64,000 nucleotides of DNA. It comes from Lacrimispora amygdalina (GTDB lineage: Bacteria; Bacillota; Clostridia; Lachnospirales; Lachnospiraceae). Made by a program: the position numbers and the translations under genes. Positions 39,949 to 48,152 of the stretch are shown here, piece by piece; positions within the stretch are counted from its first letter, which is position 1; each line of letters opens with the position of its first letter. Under the pieces are notes generated by a model that was given only the letters and a program-made list of their open reading frames with translations, did no database searches and was not told the DNA's origin. The stretch is taken from the NCBI RefSeq assembly GCF_003432035.1, contig NZ_QOHO01000020.1, positions 1 to 64,000 on the forward strand, in the 5' to 3' direction.

Positions 39949-42450
39949 TTACATACCGATCATATCAAACTGCTGGAATGAAATCACAAGCCTGCAGTTT
40001 TTCTTAGGATTCGGATATTTAATCTGAACAGATTTCAGTGTCTGGCTGTAATACCAGCCGCAGTCTGCCGCCTCAAATTTTTTACGATACAGAAAATGAG
40101 GAAATTCTTTGCCGTCTAAAGTAATCCAGAACGGTGCTTTATCTCTTCGGATCACATCTAAATAAATGTTTTCAACAGACGTCTGATAGCTGCCCTCCTG
40201 ATTAAATTCCACAACAGTCTGTTCACCTGCAGTCATTTCAATTTTAGTCTTTAAATAATCTCCGTTTTGGTAATTTAAAGTAGTTCCGTCATCTTCATAG
40301 AGAGTGAAGGAATTGTTTTTGCCAGCAGCCAGGAGCAGATGGATACCGGTGACAGATTCGGTAGTTAAGTTGTTCATCTGGTTCGCAGCCATAGGTATAA
40401 TGGCACCTTCCCGTACAAAGAGCGGGATACTTGCCATTGTTACAGGGAACTCAAGAGTTTGTCCTCCCTCGTATTTCTCTCTTGTATAATAATCATAGAA
40501 AGTCTCGCCTTCCGGAAGGTAGACTTTTCTTGTAAGAGCGCCTTTTTCCACTACATTTGCTACCAGCAGAGAATCCCCGATCATGAAATCGATTCCCTCT
40601 TCATAACAGGCGGGGTCATTCTGGAATGCGCTGCACATAGGCTCCATGATGGGGAGTCCAGTCTCATGGGCACGCTCCATAAGAGAGTAGAGGTAAGGAA
40701 TCAGTCTGTAACGGAACTTGATGGCATCCCGGATGTATCCGGTGTGGTTTCCATACATCCAGGGCTCCGTTACCGTATTATCTGTATTTACGGAGTGAAC
40801 TGAAAACCTTGGCTGGAAAATGCCGTTCTGTATCCAGCGGACCATCAGCTCTGCTTCCGGTGATGTACCATAAAAGCCGCCTATATCACAGCCCTGGTTT
40901 GCCACGCCGCTTAAACTCATGCCCAATATGGTTGCAATGTTATATTTTAACGAATCCCAGCAGGTTAAGTTATCTCCGGCCCAGGTCTGTGCGTAGCGCT
41001 GAATGCCGCTGTGTCCGGACCGGCATACGATAAATGGTCTGGTATTGTCAAAAGTCTCATGAATGGCTTCATCGGTGATCTGACACATGATATTGGACAT
41101 TACTGACTTTAACTGGCCAATGGTTCCGCCTTTGCCTTCAAAATCACAGCGGCAGTCTTTGTCCACCATACTGTCATATTCACAGTTATCGTTCCACACA
41201 GAGCACGTTCCCATTTCCAGAACATGTTCCTTTAACAGTTCCTTCCATACACTGCGGGTTACAGGTTTGGTGAAATCGGCGAAAACTCCCTTGCCGCCCC
41301 ACCAGGTACCGATACCGGGCTCGTCGCTCTGGCTGTCTTTTACAAAGATATCTTTTTCTTTCATCTGTAGAAGATTGGGATGAGACAGAAGAATTCCGGG
41401 TTTTACGTTTGGAGATACGGTAATTCCTCTTTTTTTCATCTGTGCGAAAAAGTCTCTGGGATTTTTAAAACGTTTTTCATTCCAGGTAAATACACAGCGT
41501 TTTACACCCTGCTCAGTGTCCTGGGAGGTGTAACCGGAGGATAGCTGAAAACCATCTACCGGGATATCTTCTTCTTTTGTTGTATCGATGAATTCTGTGA
41601 TTGCATCGTCACAATCTGCCTCCAGTTCCGGATAGTACATGGAGGAACCCAGGTATCCAAGCGCATACCGGGGAAGCATGGCGGATTTACCGGTAAGATC
41701 TGTATACCGGGAAACAACTTCCCGAATGGAAGGACCGGCAATGAGGAATAAATCGATATCTCCGCCGTCGGTACGATACCGGCTGTGCGGCTTCCAGTAA
41801 TTACTCTTCTCTCTGCCCATATCAAAATCGCATTCATACGTATTATGATAGAAATATCCCACTGCCTTTTTTGAACTGCGGTTTAATTTAATATAAAACG
41901 GAATGTGCTTATACAGGGAATCTGTCTCTTTCGGATTATAACCCATGGCATCCTTGGGGCTCATGGATAAGAATTTCTGGGCCTTATTCCATTGTCCGCT
42001 CTTCTCACCAAATCCGTAGAAGCAGTCTTCCGGTGAAATCTCGCTGGTGTGAATCCTGCGATGGTTGCTGTCCTCCAAATATCCAAGATCAACAATATCA
42101 GAATGGAGAGAAGTGCCTTCTTTATCGTAAACGCAGATGCGGAACGGGTCCTTCTCGATAACAACCTTTAACTGGGAGCCGCTTAGAACTGCCTGGTCTT
42201 TTGTCTGGCTGAGACTTGCAGCGGCTGGGGTCACTCGTTTTCTCTGGTTTTTAAGCACTCCGTCCATGCGGTCCTCCCATGCAGTCATGACCAGACTGTA
42301 GGATTCTTCCGCAAAATCGCCGTCAAATCCTGCGCGGATTCTTAAAATGGATTCTGTTAAAAACTGTACCCGGATTTCGATGGAATTGGTAATAATCTGA
42401 AAATAACCATCCATCTCTTTTACTTCATTCACGTTTGTACATAGCTTCAT
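39949..42450 (-). CDS. GH31 glycosidase, second subgroup (alpha-glucosidase-like)
   Basis: 833 residues, cytoplasmic (no signal peptide). The nucleophile is D421 in TCSVWNDNCEY, a WNDNxE variant distinct from the WWCDSTEP of the other GH31 here. The acid/base is expected in WAGDNLTCWDS. N-terminal sandwich with FYGFGEKSG and a C-terminal domain with PLFVREGAIIPM are typical. Exact specificity (alpha-glucosidase, transglucosidase or other) is not readable. It is divergent from an esterase, and both promoters share the same activator box. Confidence 0.88.
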   Translation of the reverse strand: MKLCTNVNEVKEMDGYFQIITNSIEIRVQFLTESILRIRAGFDGDFAEESYSLVMTAWEDRMDGVLKNQRKRVTPAAASLSQTKDQAVLSGSQLKVVIEKDPFRICVYDKEGTSLHSDIVDLGYLEDSNHRRIHTSEISPEDCFYGFGEKSGQWNKAQKFLSMSPKDAMGYNPKETDSLYKHIPFYIKLNRSSKKAVGYFYHNTYECDFDMGREKSNYWKPHSRYRTDGGDIDLFLIAGPSIREVVSRYTDLTGKSAMLPRYALGYLGSSMYYPELEADCDDAITEFIDTTKEEDIPVDGFQLSSGYTSQDTEQGVKRCVFTWNEKRFKNPRDFFAQMKKRGITVSPNVKPGILLSHPNLLQMKEKDIFVKDSQSDEPGIGTWWGGKGVFADFTKPVTRSVWKELLKEHVLEMGTCSVWNDNCEYDSMVDKDCRCDFEGKGGTIGQLKSVMSNIMCQITDEAIHETFDNTRPFIVCRSGHSGIQRYAQTWAGDNLTCWDSLKYNIATILGMSLSGVANQGCDIGGFYGTSPEAELMVRWIQNGIFQPRFSVHSVNTDNTVTEPWMYGNHTGYIRDAIKFRYRLIPYLYSLMERAHETGLPIMEPMCSAFQNDPACYEEGIDFMIGDSLLVANVVEKGALTRKVYLPEGETFYDYYTREKYEGGQTLEFPVTMASIPLFVREGAIIPMAANQMNNLTTESVTGIHLLLAAGKNNSFTLYEDDGTTLNYQNGDYLKTKIEMTAGEQTVVEFNQEGSYQTSVENIYLDVIRRDKAPFWITLDGKEFPHFLYRKKFEAADCGWYYSQTLKSVQIKYPNPKKNCRLVISFQQFDMIGM

Positions 42451-42521
42451 AAGGCATATACTCCTTTACTGTAATTCTAAAACAGGTTTGTGCTTTAATC
42501 ATAAAGAAAACGGCAATCGAA

Positions 42522-42539
42522 TACTAGACTAAAATTGCA
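42522..42539 (-). promoter_or_regulatory. activator box for the GH31 promoter (site 1)
   Basis: Read on the minus strand, TGCAATTTTAGTCTAGTA is followed after exactly 18 nt by TATGAT, the -10 of the GH31 gene. It differs from site 2 in one base of 18. The -35 region is poor, as expected for activator-dependent promoters. Confidence 0.72.
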
Positions 42540-42652
42540 GACTGTCAGCCAAAACTATACATATCTTGCACTCTTTAAGAGGGAAATATGCTGGATACAG
42601 ACGAATACCAGAGAATAAAAGAGCAAAATAAGTATAGGATATATTAAAATAG

Positions 42653-42670
42653 TGCAATTTTCGTCTAGTA
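42653..42670 (+). promoter_or_regulatory. activator box for the esterase promoter (site 2)
   Basis: TGCAATTTTCGTCTAGTA overlaps a poor -35 and lies exactly 18 nt before TATAAT (42689-42694). It is in mirror orientation to site 1, so each divergent gene has its own copy in the same geometry. Confidence 0.72.
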
Positions 42671-42721
42671 CTGACAGGTAAAGACGAATATAATGAAGGA
42701 AAAAAAAGGGAGGTTTTAACC

Positions 42722-43522
42722 ATGGCCAGTATGAATTGTCATTATTATAGTTATTCCCTGGGACATACCGTGGATGTCAACGTATTTGTACCAACACCCG
42801 AGGGAAATGAGCAGATCACCAGTGAATCGGCAAAGAAAGCATTTCCTTATGAAAAAGGTCTGCCAGTCTTATATCTGCTTCATGGAGCGTTTGGAGATTA
42901 CAGCTCCTGGATGCGTTTTTCCAACATAGAGCGTTATGCCCAGAAGCATTGCTGCGTGGTAGTTATGGCGTCAGCGGAAAACAGCTTCTATCAGGATATG
43001 TACCGTGGCAGCCGTTACTTTACCTTCTTTTCAGAGGAGCTTCCTGCATTTATTAAAAGCATTTTCCCGGTTTCAAAAAGGCGGGAAGATACCTTTGTGG
43101 CAGGTCTTTCCATGGGGGGCTATGGAGCCTGGTTTTTAGGGCTGTCAAAGCCGGAGCAGTATGCAAAGGCTGCCAGTATGTCCGGTGCGCTCAATATCGC
43201 AGAAACCTTTGATGGCATCCAAAACGGATCCATTGACGGGCCATTTCCCTGGAAAAATATTTTTGAAAATCCAGAAGAACTCTCAGGAAGCAATGCAGAT
43301 CTGATGCATCTGTATGACCGCTGCGTAAAAGACGGAATCGTACCAGAGCTTTATCAGGCATGCGGAACGGAAGATTTTCTTTATGAAATGAACCTGGAAG
43401 TGAAGAAAATCATGGAAGAAAAGGGAGCCCATGTATTGTTTGAGGAAGGGCCGGGAGGCCATAACTGGGATTTCTGGGATCTTTATATCAAGAATGTTCT
43501 GCAGTGGATGCTGCCGGTTTAG
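42722..43522 (+). CDS. putative esterase (esterase D / tributyrin esterase-like)
   Basis: 266 residues, alpha/beta-hydrolase fold: LYLLHGAFGD oxyanion region, nucleophile elbow AGLSMGGYGA with S130, late acid in CGTEDFLYE and H in GPGGHNWDFW. This is the pattern of the putative-esterase family (EstA, S-formylglutathione hydrolase, feruloyl/acetyl esterases). GGGAGG precedes the ATG. There is no signal peptide. Shared control with GH31 suggests joint attack on an acylated oligosaccharide. Confidence 0.85.
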   Translation: MASMNCHYYSYSLGHTVDVNVFVPTPEGNEQITSESAKKAFPYEKGLPVLYLLHGAFGDYSSWMRFSNIERYAQKHCCVVVMASAENSFYQDMYRGSRYFTFFSEELPAFIKSIFPVSKRREDTFVAGLSMGGYGAWFLGLSKPEQYAKAASMSGALNIAETFDGIQNGSIDGPFPWKNIFENPEELSGSNADLMHLYDRCVKDGIVPELYQACGTEDFLYEMNLEVKKIMEEKGAHVLFEEGPGGHNWDFWDLYIKNVLQWMLPV

Positions 43523-43549
43523 TTGATAATTCTTTTCGAAAAAGGGGGC

Positions 43550-43578
43550 TTGTTTTTTCTGATTTCTTATGATATTAT
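43550..43578 (+). promoter_or_regulatory. promoter of small RNA copy B
   Basis: TTGTTT (43550-43555), 17-nt spacer, TATTAT (43573-43578), with predicted start A43585. The layout is identical to copy A. Confidence 0.7.
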
Positions 43579-43584
43579 TATGAC

Positions 43585-43721
43585 AGTTAGTTAATACTAA
43601 CTGCGTGTGAATATTCTAACATCAGACTAACCCTCTGATTGCATCCTTCATTTGACCCGTGAGGGATCATGACTCCTACGAAAAGGCCGTACCTGTTACC
43701 GCATGACAGTACGGCTTTTTT
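43585..43721 (+). ncRNA. candidate small regulatory RNA, copy B
   Basis: About 137 nt. Hairpin 1 is CAGTTAG-TTAATA-CTAACTG (43584-43603, the first C just before the start). Hairpin 2 TCAGA/TCTGA is 43622-43638. Hairpin 3 ATCCTTCA/TGAGGGAT is 43643-43667. The unpaired CATGACTCCTAC is 43668-43679. The terminator is GCCGTACCTGT/ACAGTACGGC with loop TACCGCATG and T6. It follows the esterase gene and precedes a methyltransferase gene by 90 bp, but its terminator and the stand-alone copy A argue against a simple riboswitch. The conserved core against variable but paired stems indicates selection on RNA structure. Confidence 0.72.
43686..43721 (+). terminator. terminator of small RNA copy B
   Basis: GCCGTACCTGT (43686-43696) pairs with ACAGTACGGC (43706-43715) with one bulged C, then T6. 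The loop TACCGCATG differs in one base from copy A. Confidence 0.85.
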
Positions 43722-43811
43722 GGTTATCCAGGCGGCCATTGACATGAGATGCGGCGGGTGCTATCATTGGGTAAATTTATGATATCTGATAAAAAAGGAG
43801 CGTGTAAAAAG

Positions 43812-44444
43812 ATGAAGGATCAGGCAAATAAAACATTCTGGCAGAGGGTATCAGGAGTATACGGGCTTTTTATGGCGAAGGACCGAAAGATGTATGAGGA
43901 AATCAGCAGGGAGATCGGTGCGGATTTGGATAAAAGCATGACAGTTTTAGAGCTGGCATGCGGCACCGGACAGCTTTCTTTCCTCATTTCCCAATCAGTG
44001 GGATTTTTAGAAGCCACGGATTTTTCGGAAAACATGATACATACCGCTCAGAGGAAGCAGGCACCGGAGAACCTTCGCTTTTCTGTTCAGGATGCAACGG
44101 ATTTACAGTTTGAGCCGGAGGTTTTTGACGGTGTGGTGATTGCCAATGCTTTGCATATTATGCCGGCCCCTGAAAAGGCGCTGTCGGAAATTTACAGAGT
44201 TCTGAAACCAGGGGGATTTTTATTTGCTCCCACTTTTGTTGCGGCTAAAGGAAAAAATGGTTATCTGAGTACCAGAATACTAAATCTGCTTGGGTTTCAT
44301 ACCTTTCATAGCTGGGACGATAAATCGTTAACTGCTTTTGTTGCAGAGAACGGATTTGAGCCGGCTGCTGTCAGGATGATTCATACCGGTTTTTTGCCCT
44401 TATGCTGCTTAAAGGCGAGAAAGCAGCCTGAGATTATTAATTAA
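43812..44444 (+). CDS. class I SAM-dependent methyltransferase
   Basis: 210 residues from ATG 43812 (AAGGAG at 43795-43800, a rather long 11-nt spacing); longer 5' reading frames lack a ribosome site. Motif I VLELACGTGQLSFLIS, motif ATDFSENMI and VFDGVVIANALHIMPAPEKALSEI form a Methyltransf_11-type domain, close to UbiE-like or phospholipid-type methyltransferases. It is followed 11 bp later by a LysR gene and may be co-transcribed with it. Substrate unknown. Confidence 0.85.
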   Translation: MKDQANKTFWQRVSGVYGLFMAKDRKMYEEISREIGADLDKSMTVLELACGTGQLSFLISQSVGFLEATDFSENMIHTAQRKQAPENLRFSVQDATDLQFEPEVFDGVVIANALHIMPAPEKALSEIYRVLKPGGFLFAPTFVAAKGKNGYLSTRILNLLGFHTFHSWDDKSLTAFVAENGFEPAAVRMIHTGFLPLCCLKARKQPEIIN

Positions 44445-44455
44445 CGGAGGAATGG

Positions 44456-45382
44456 ATGGAGATAAAACAACTGGAATACTTTGTAGCGACTGCGGACCAT
44501 GGCAGCTTAAACAAGGCGGCTGAGCAGCTTTATACTTCTCAGCCCAACGTCAGCAAGGTGATAGCAAATTTAGAGAAGGATTTAGGCGTAATTCTGTTTG
44601 AACGTAACAGCAGGGGGATGCGTATGACCGAGCAGGGGAAGATGCTCTATGGCCACGCCCTTACCATATTAAAGAATTCCAATATGATCCGGTCTCTTGT
44701 CCAGAAAAAAATAGGAAATTATTTTTCTGTTTCAGGGTATCAGAGCAGCATTCTTGCCAAGCTGATCGCGGATATCTATGAAGCTCATAAGGATCAGAAC
44801 ATTACGTTCGGATTTCGGGAAGGGACTGTGGAAGAGATTACGGACGATGTGTCTGAGCACATATCGGAGATCGGTATTGTTTATCTCGCGCATACCCAGC
44901 TGCAGTGCTTTAAGCATATTATCTGGCATAAAAAACTGGAGTTTTTTCCTCTTGCCGAGCTTTCCATCCGTGTTTATTTAGGAAGCCGTCACCCATGGTA
45001 TGACAGGGAGTCTGTAGAGCTTACTGAGCTTTCCCAGTTAAAATTTATTGAGGGGACCAAGGATTTTTTTGCGATGGAGCATCATATTGAACGGATCAGT
45101 GTCGGTGCGGTTCAGATGGAGAACTTAAATAATGCGGTCTGCACCAACAGCGACTATCTGATCACCAGCATGTTAAAGCATACGGATGTCTGCTGCCTGG
45201 GCATCGATTTTGTATCCCGGGAATATGAAGAACAGGGAATACGGGCGCTGAAGGTGAGGGACTGTGAGAAATTTCTGACTCTGGGATATGTAAAACAGAA
45301 GAAAAAGGATCTGTCTTCTGAAGCCCGGTTTTACATAGGAGAATTGAAAAAAATGCTGTCCGCCTATAACGTTTTGTTATAA
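44456..45382 (+). CDS. LysR family transcriptional regulator, probable control of nik operon
   Basis: 308 residues: N-terminal winged helix (1-60, MEIKQLEYFVATADHGSLNKAAEQLYTSQPNVSKVIANLEKDLG shortened here to its known pattern of LysR) and a C-terminal effector-binding domain. It lies in the same direction just upstream of nikA, and a LysR box lies between them. Regulation of a nickel-type importer by LysR rather than NikR is unusual and suggests that the inducer is an organic ligand. Confidence 0.88.
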   Translation: MEIKQLEYFVATADHGSLNKAAEQLYTSQPNVSKVIANLEKDLGVILFERNSRGMRMTEQGKMLYGHALTILKNSNMIRSLVQKKIGNYFSVSGYQSSILAKLIADIYEAHKDQNITFGFREGTVEEITDDVSEHISEIGIVYLAHTQLQCFKHIIWHKKLEFFPLAELSIRVYLGSRHPWYDRESVELTELSQLKFIEGTKDFFAMEHHIERISVGAVQMENLNNAVCTNSDYLITSMLKHTDVCCLGIDFVSREYEEQGIRALKVRDCEKFLTLGYVKQKKKDLSSEARFYIGELKKMLSAYNVLL

Positions 45383-45397
45383 CCGGTTCTTCCTGAT

Positions 45398-45427
45398 TTG
45401 TATTAGTAAGTCACGACTAACTATGTT
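45398..45427 (+). promoter_or_regulatory. nikA promoter with LysR-type box
   Basis: TTGTAT (45398-45403), 18-nt spacer, TATGTT (45422-45427). Inside the spacer TTAGT-N8-ACTAA (45403-45420) fits the T-N11-A LysR box, and AACTAT-GTT-ATAGTT (45419-45433) is a second palindrome on the -10. CTGATTTG (45393) and CAAATCAG (45444-45451) form an outer repeat whose 3' arm ends at the ribosome site. Confidence 0.55.
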
Positions 45428-45462
45428 ATAGTTAACACCATAGCAAATCAGGAGGAGCAATT

Positions 45463-47103
45463 ATGAAAAAAAGATTATTATATACCTGCCTTGCAGGTGT
45501 TGTTTCTGCAGCTCTTTTATCCGGGTGCCAGAAACAGGGCAGTAAAGAGGCTGCAGCAACCGGCAAAGAACAGGCAAACACAGAAGCGGCAGCAACGAAA
45601 GGATCTGAGGGGACGCCAAAGGATGAGCTGGTATTTGTAAACTTCCGTGATATCAGGGATTTAAATCCTCATCTGTACGCCGGAGAGATGTATGCCCAGG
45701 AAATGCTTTACGAGACTCTGGTCACGATAACTGCTGACGGTTATGCGCCCTGCCTGGCAGAAAGCTGGAATATAAGCGAAGATGGAAAGACCTATACATT
45801 CAAAATCAGAAAGGGCGTTACCTTCTCTGATGGTGAGGTGTGTGATGCCAATGCCATTAAGGCGAATTTTGATGCGATCATTGAAAACAAGGAACGTCAT
45901 ACATGGCTGGAAATGATGAATGTGCTGGTGGGAGTATCCGCACCTGATGCAGATACATTTGTCATTGAGCTTTCACAGCCGTATTACCCCATGCTGACAG
46001 AGCTGGGAGTTACAAGACCATTTGCAATGATCTCTCCTAAGGCCATGAAAAACGGCAGTACAAAGGACGGTGTGGATGCTTATATCGGAACAGGCCCTTA
46101 TGTACTGAAGGAATCTGTTACAGATGAATATGCTGTGTTTGAGGCTAATGAAAACTACTGGGGTGAGAAACCGAAGGTGAAAAAGATAACCGTAAAGGTT
46201 ATCCCGGACAACCAGACCCGTATTCTGGCACTGGAAAAGGGTGAAATTGATTTAATCTTCGGTAAGAATATGATCGATGCTGATGCAGTGAACAAATATA
46301 AGGAAAGTGATAAGTTCTCTGTTTCCTTGTCTGATGCTACATCTACCAGACAGATTGTAATTAATACCACCAATGATATTTTAAAGGATAAGACTGTGCG
46401 TCAGGCGATTCAGCATGCCACTAACCGCCAGGCAATCTCAGACGGTATCTTTTACGGGCTGGAAAAACCCGCTGATACGCTGTATTCCAAGACAGTTCCT
46501 TACTGCAATATTGAATTGACTCCCTACGAGTTCAGCCAGGATAAGGCATCTGAGATGCTGGAAGAGAGCGGCTGGGTTATGGGAAACCAGAATGTGAGAG
46601 AAAAAGACGGAACGCCTCTTAAACTGACTCTTTTATACAACAGCGACAGTGTTACGGAAAAGACCATCGCAGAGTACCTTCAGTCTGAATATGGTAAGCT
46701 GGGAATCGGTCTGGAGATCAAAGGAGAAGAAGAACAGTCTTACCGTGACAACATGAAAGCAGGAAACTTTGACATGGTGTTTAACATCTGCTGGGGACTT
46801 CCTTATGATCCTCAGTCTTCCCTGGCTGGAATGAGACAGCGGGTATACGGGGACTACGCAGCACAGCAGGGACTTGCGGACAAGGCGGAGATTGATAAGG
46901 CAATTACGGAAATCATGGTATCTACAGATGAAGAGAAGCGCCAGGAGCTGTACCGCTTTGTGCTGACCAGGCTTCATGAGGATGCGGTATATATCCCTCT
47001 TACCTATGAGTGTAATAAGGCAATCTACAGGTCAGATTTAAAAGGTGTTGGATTTACCCAGACCCAGTATGAAGTGCCCTTTGCCCAGATGTATTTTGAA
47101 TAA
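45463..47103 (+). CDS. nikA: nickel/metallophore ABC transporter substrate-binding lipoprotein
   Basis: 546 residues. Signal peptide with lipobox LLSGC (C22), Ala-rich linker, then an SBP family 5 domain. Segments such as DLNPHLYAGEMYAQEMLYETL, IGTGPYVLKES, NENYWGEKPKVKKIT and AAQQGLADKAEIDK follow E. coli NikA closely, stronger than ordinary oligopeptide binders. NikA binds nickel as a complex with a small organic chelator such as histidine, and relatives bind opine metallophores. AGGAGG precedes the ATG. A terminator follows before nikB. Confidence 0.87.
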   Translation: MKKRLLYTCLAGVVSAALLSGCQKQGSKEAAATGKEQANTEAAATKGSEGTPKDELVFVNFRDIRDLNPHLYAGEMYAQEMLYETLVTITADGYAPCLAESWNISEDGKTYTFKIRKGVTFSDGEVCDANAIKANFDAIIENKERHTWLEMMNVLVGVSAPDADTFVIELSQPYYPMLTELGVTRPFAMISPKAMKNGSTKDGVDAYIGTGPYVLKESVTDEYAVFEANENYWGEKPKVKKITVKVIPDNQTRILALEKGEIDLIFGKNMIDADAVNKYKESDKFSVSLSDATSTRQIVINTTNDILKDKTVRQAIQHATNRQAISDGIFYGLEKPADTLYSKTVPYCNIELTPYEFSQDKASEMLEESGWVMGNQNVREKDGTPLKLTLLYNSDSVTEKTIAEYLQSEYGKLGIGLEIKGEEEQSYRDNMKAGNFDMVFNICWGLPYDPQSSLAGMRQRVYGDYAAQQGLADKAEIDKAITEIMVSTDEEKRQELYRFVLTRLHEDAVYIPLTYECNKAIYRSDLKGVGFTQTQYEVPFAQMYFE

Positions 47104-47120
47104 TTTCCGGGAGGGATTTA

Positions 47121-47176
47121 AAACATGGGAAATACCGGCTGCATGTTTGTCAGGCTGCCGGTTTCCCATGTTTTTT
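47121..47176 (+). terminator. intra-operon attenuating terminator between nikA and nikB
   Basis: AAACATGGGAAATACCGGC (47121-47139) pairs with GCCGGTTTCCCATGTTT (47157-47173) and the arm runs into T6. Placed after the binding-protein gene, as in the ytfQ and phnD operons. Confidence 0.82.
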
Positions 47177-47209
47177 CATACCTTTCCCAGCTAAAATGGA
47201 GGCCTTATT

Positions 47210-48151
47210 ATGAAGTCCTATCTTGTGAAACGAATCCTGTCAGCGATTCCCCTGCTGATCATGATTTCATTTTTGTGCTTTGTGTTTATAAATATGATTC
47301 CTTCCGATCCGGCAGAAGTAGCATTAAGAGTCCGCCAGACACCGGTTATTACGGAAGATGCCATTTTGCAGGTCAGGGAAGAACTGGGATTAAATGATCC
47401 CTATCTGATCCGGTATCTGCGCTGGGTGGGTAACTGCCTGAAGTTTGATTTCGGTGTCAGCTATACCAATCCATCCAGAACGGTTCTGGGGGAGATCTCC
47501 AGATGTTTTCCTGCTACATTTGTACTTGCCATGTCTTCTCTGGTGATCGTTATCGTCTTAAGTCTCCCCATCGGTTTCTTTTGTGCTGTCTATAAGGACA
47601 GTCTGTTTGACCGGATTGTACGGGGGATTGTATTTATGACAACTGCCATGCCTGCGTACTGGGTGGGCCTTCTTATGATATGGCTCATCAGTATTAAGTG
47701 GGATCTGCTCCCTACCAGCGGAAGCGGCAGCATGAAACACTTAATTCTGCCTTCCATTACAGTAGCGCTCACCTATATTTCCACTTACATAAGGCTGATC
47801 CGTAACAACATGCTGGAAAATATGAAAGAAGATTACGTTTTGTATGCCAATGTAAGGGGATTAAAGCAGAGCACCATTCTGGTAAGACATATTTTAAAAA
47901 ATTCCCTTCATACCTGTATAGTGGCTATTGGTATGAGTGTGCCCCAGCTCATGGCGGGAACTATTGTAGTGGAAAATGTATTTGCATGGCCCGGACTTGG
48001 AAAGCTGTGCATTGCATCTATATTCAACCGGGATTATCCGGTAATTCAGACCTATGTGCTTTTAATCGGAACACTGTTTGTGGTTTTTAACCTCTTGTTT
48101 GATATTATTCAAAGCATAGCTGATCCAAGACTTCGAAGGGAGGTATCCTAA
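47210..48151 (+). CDS. nikB: nickel/peptide-type ABC transporter permease NikB
   Basis: 313 residues with an N-terminal helix (LVKRILSAIPLLIMISFLCF) and the BPD_transp_1 core; MPAYWVGLLMIW and the EAA-like loop DYVLYANVRGLKQSTILVRHIL are typical of NikB/DppB. It forms the channel with NikC, whose gene starts one base after this stop codon. GGAGG lies 9 bases before the ATG. Confidence 0.87.
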   Translation: MKSYLVKRILSAIPLLIMISFLCFVFINMIPSDPAEVALRVRQTPVITEDAILQVREELGLNDPYLIRYLRWVGNCLKFDFGVSYTNPSRTVLGEISRCFPATFVLAMSSLVIVIVLSLPIGFFCAVYKDSLFDRIVRGIVFMTTAMPAYWVGLLMIWLISIKWDLLPTSGSGSMKHLILPSITVALTYISTYIRLIRNNMLENMKEDYVLYANVRGLKQSTILVRHILKNSLHTCIVAIGMSVPQLMAGTIVVENVFAWPGLGKLCIASIFNRDYPVIQTYVLLIGTLFVVFNLLFDIIQSIADPRLRREVS

Positions 48152-48152
48152 G

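Noticed and set aside
42653-42694. Mirror boxes as a transposon terminal repeat
   Set aside because: No transposase gene or target duplication lies between them; the 18-nt spacing to each -10 explains them better.
43585-43811. Small RNA copy B as riboswitch of the methyltransferase gene
   Set aside because: Copy A has the same structure with no sense gene downstream, and both have independent promoters and terminators, so a stand-alone RNA is more likely. Not fully excluded.
47125-47397. Open frame of 90 codons between nikA and nikB
   Set aside because: It runs through the attenuator hairpin and into nikB in another frame; the product has no family features.
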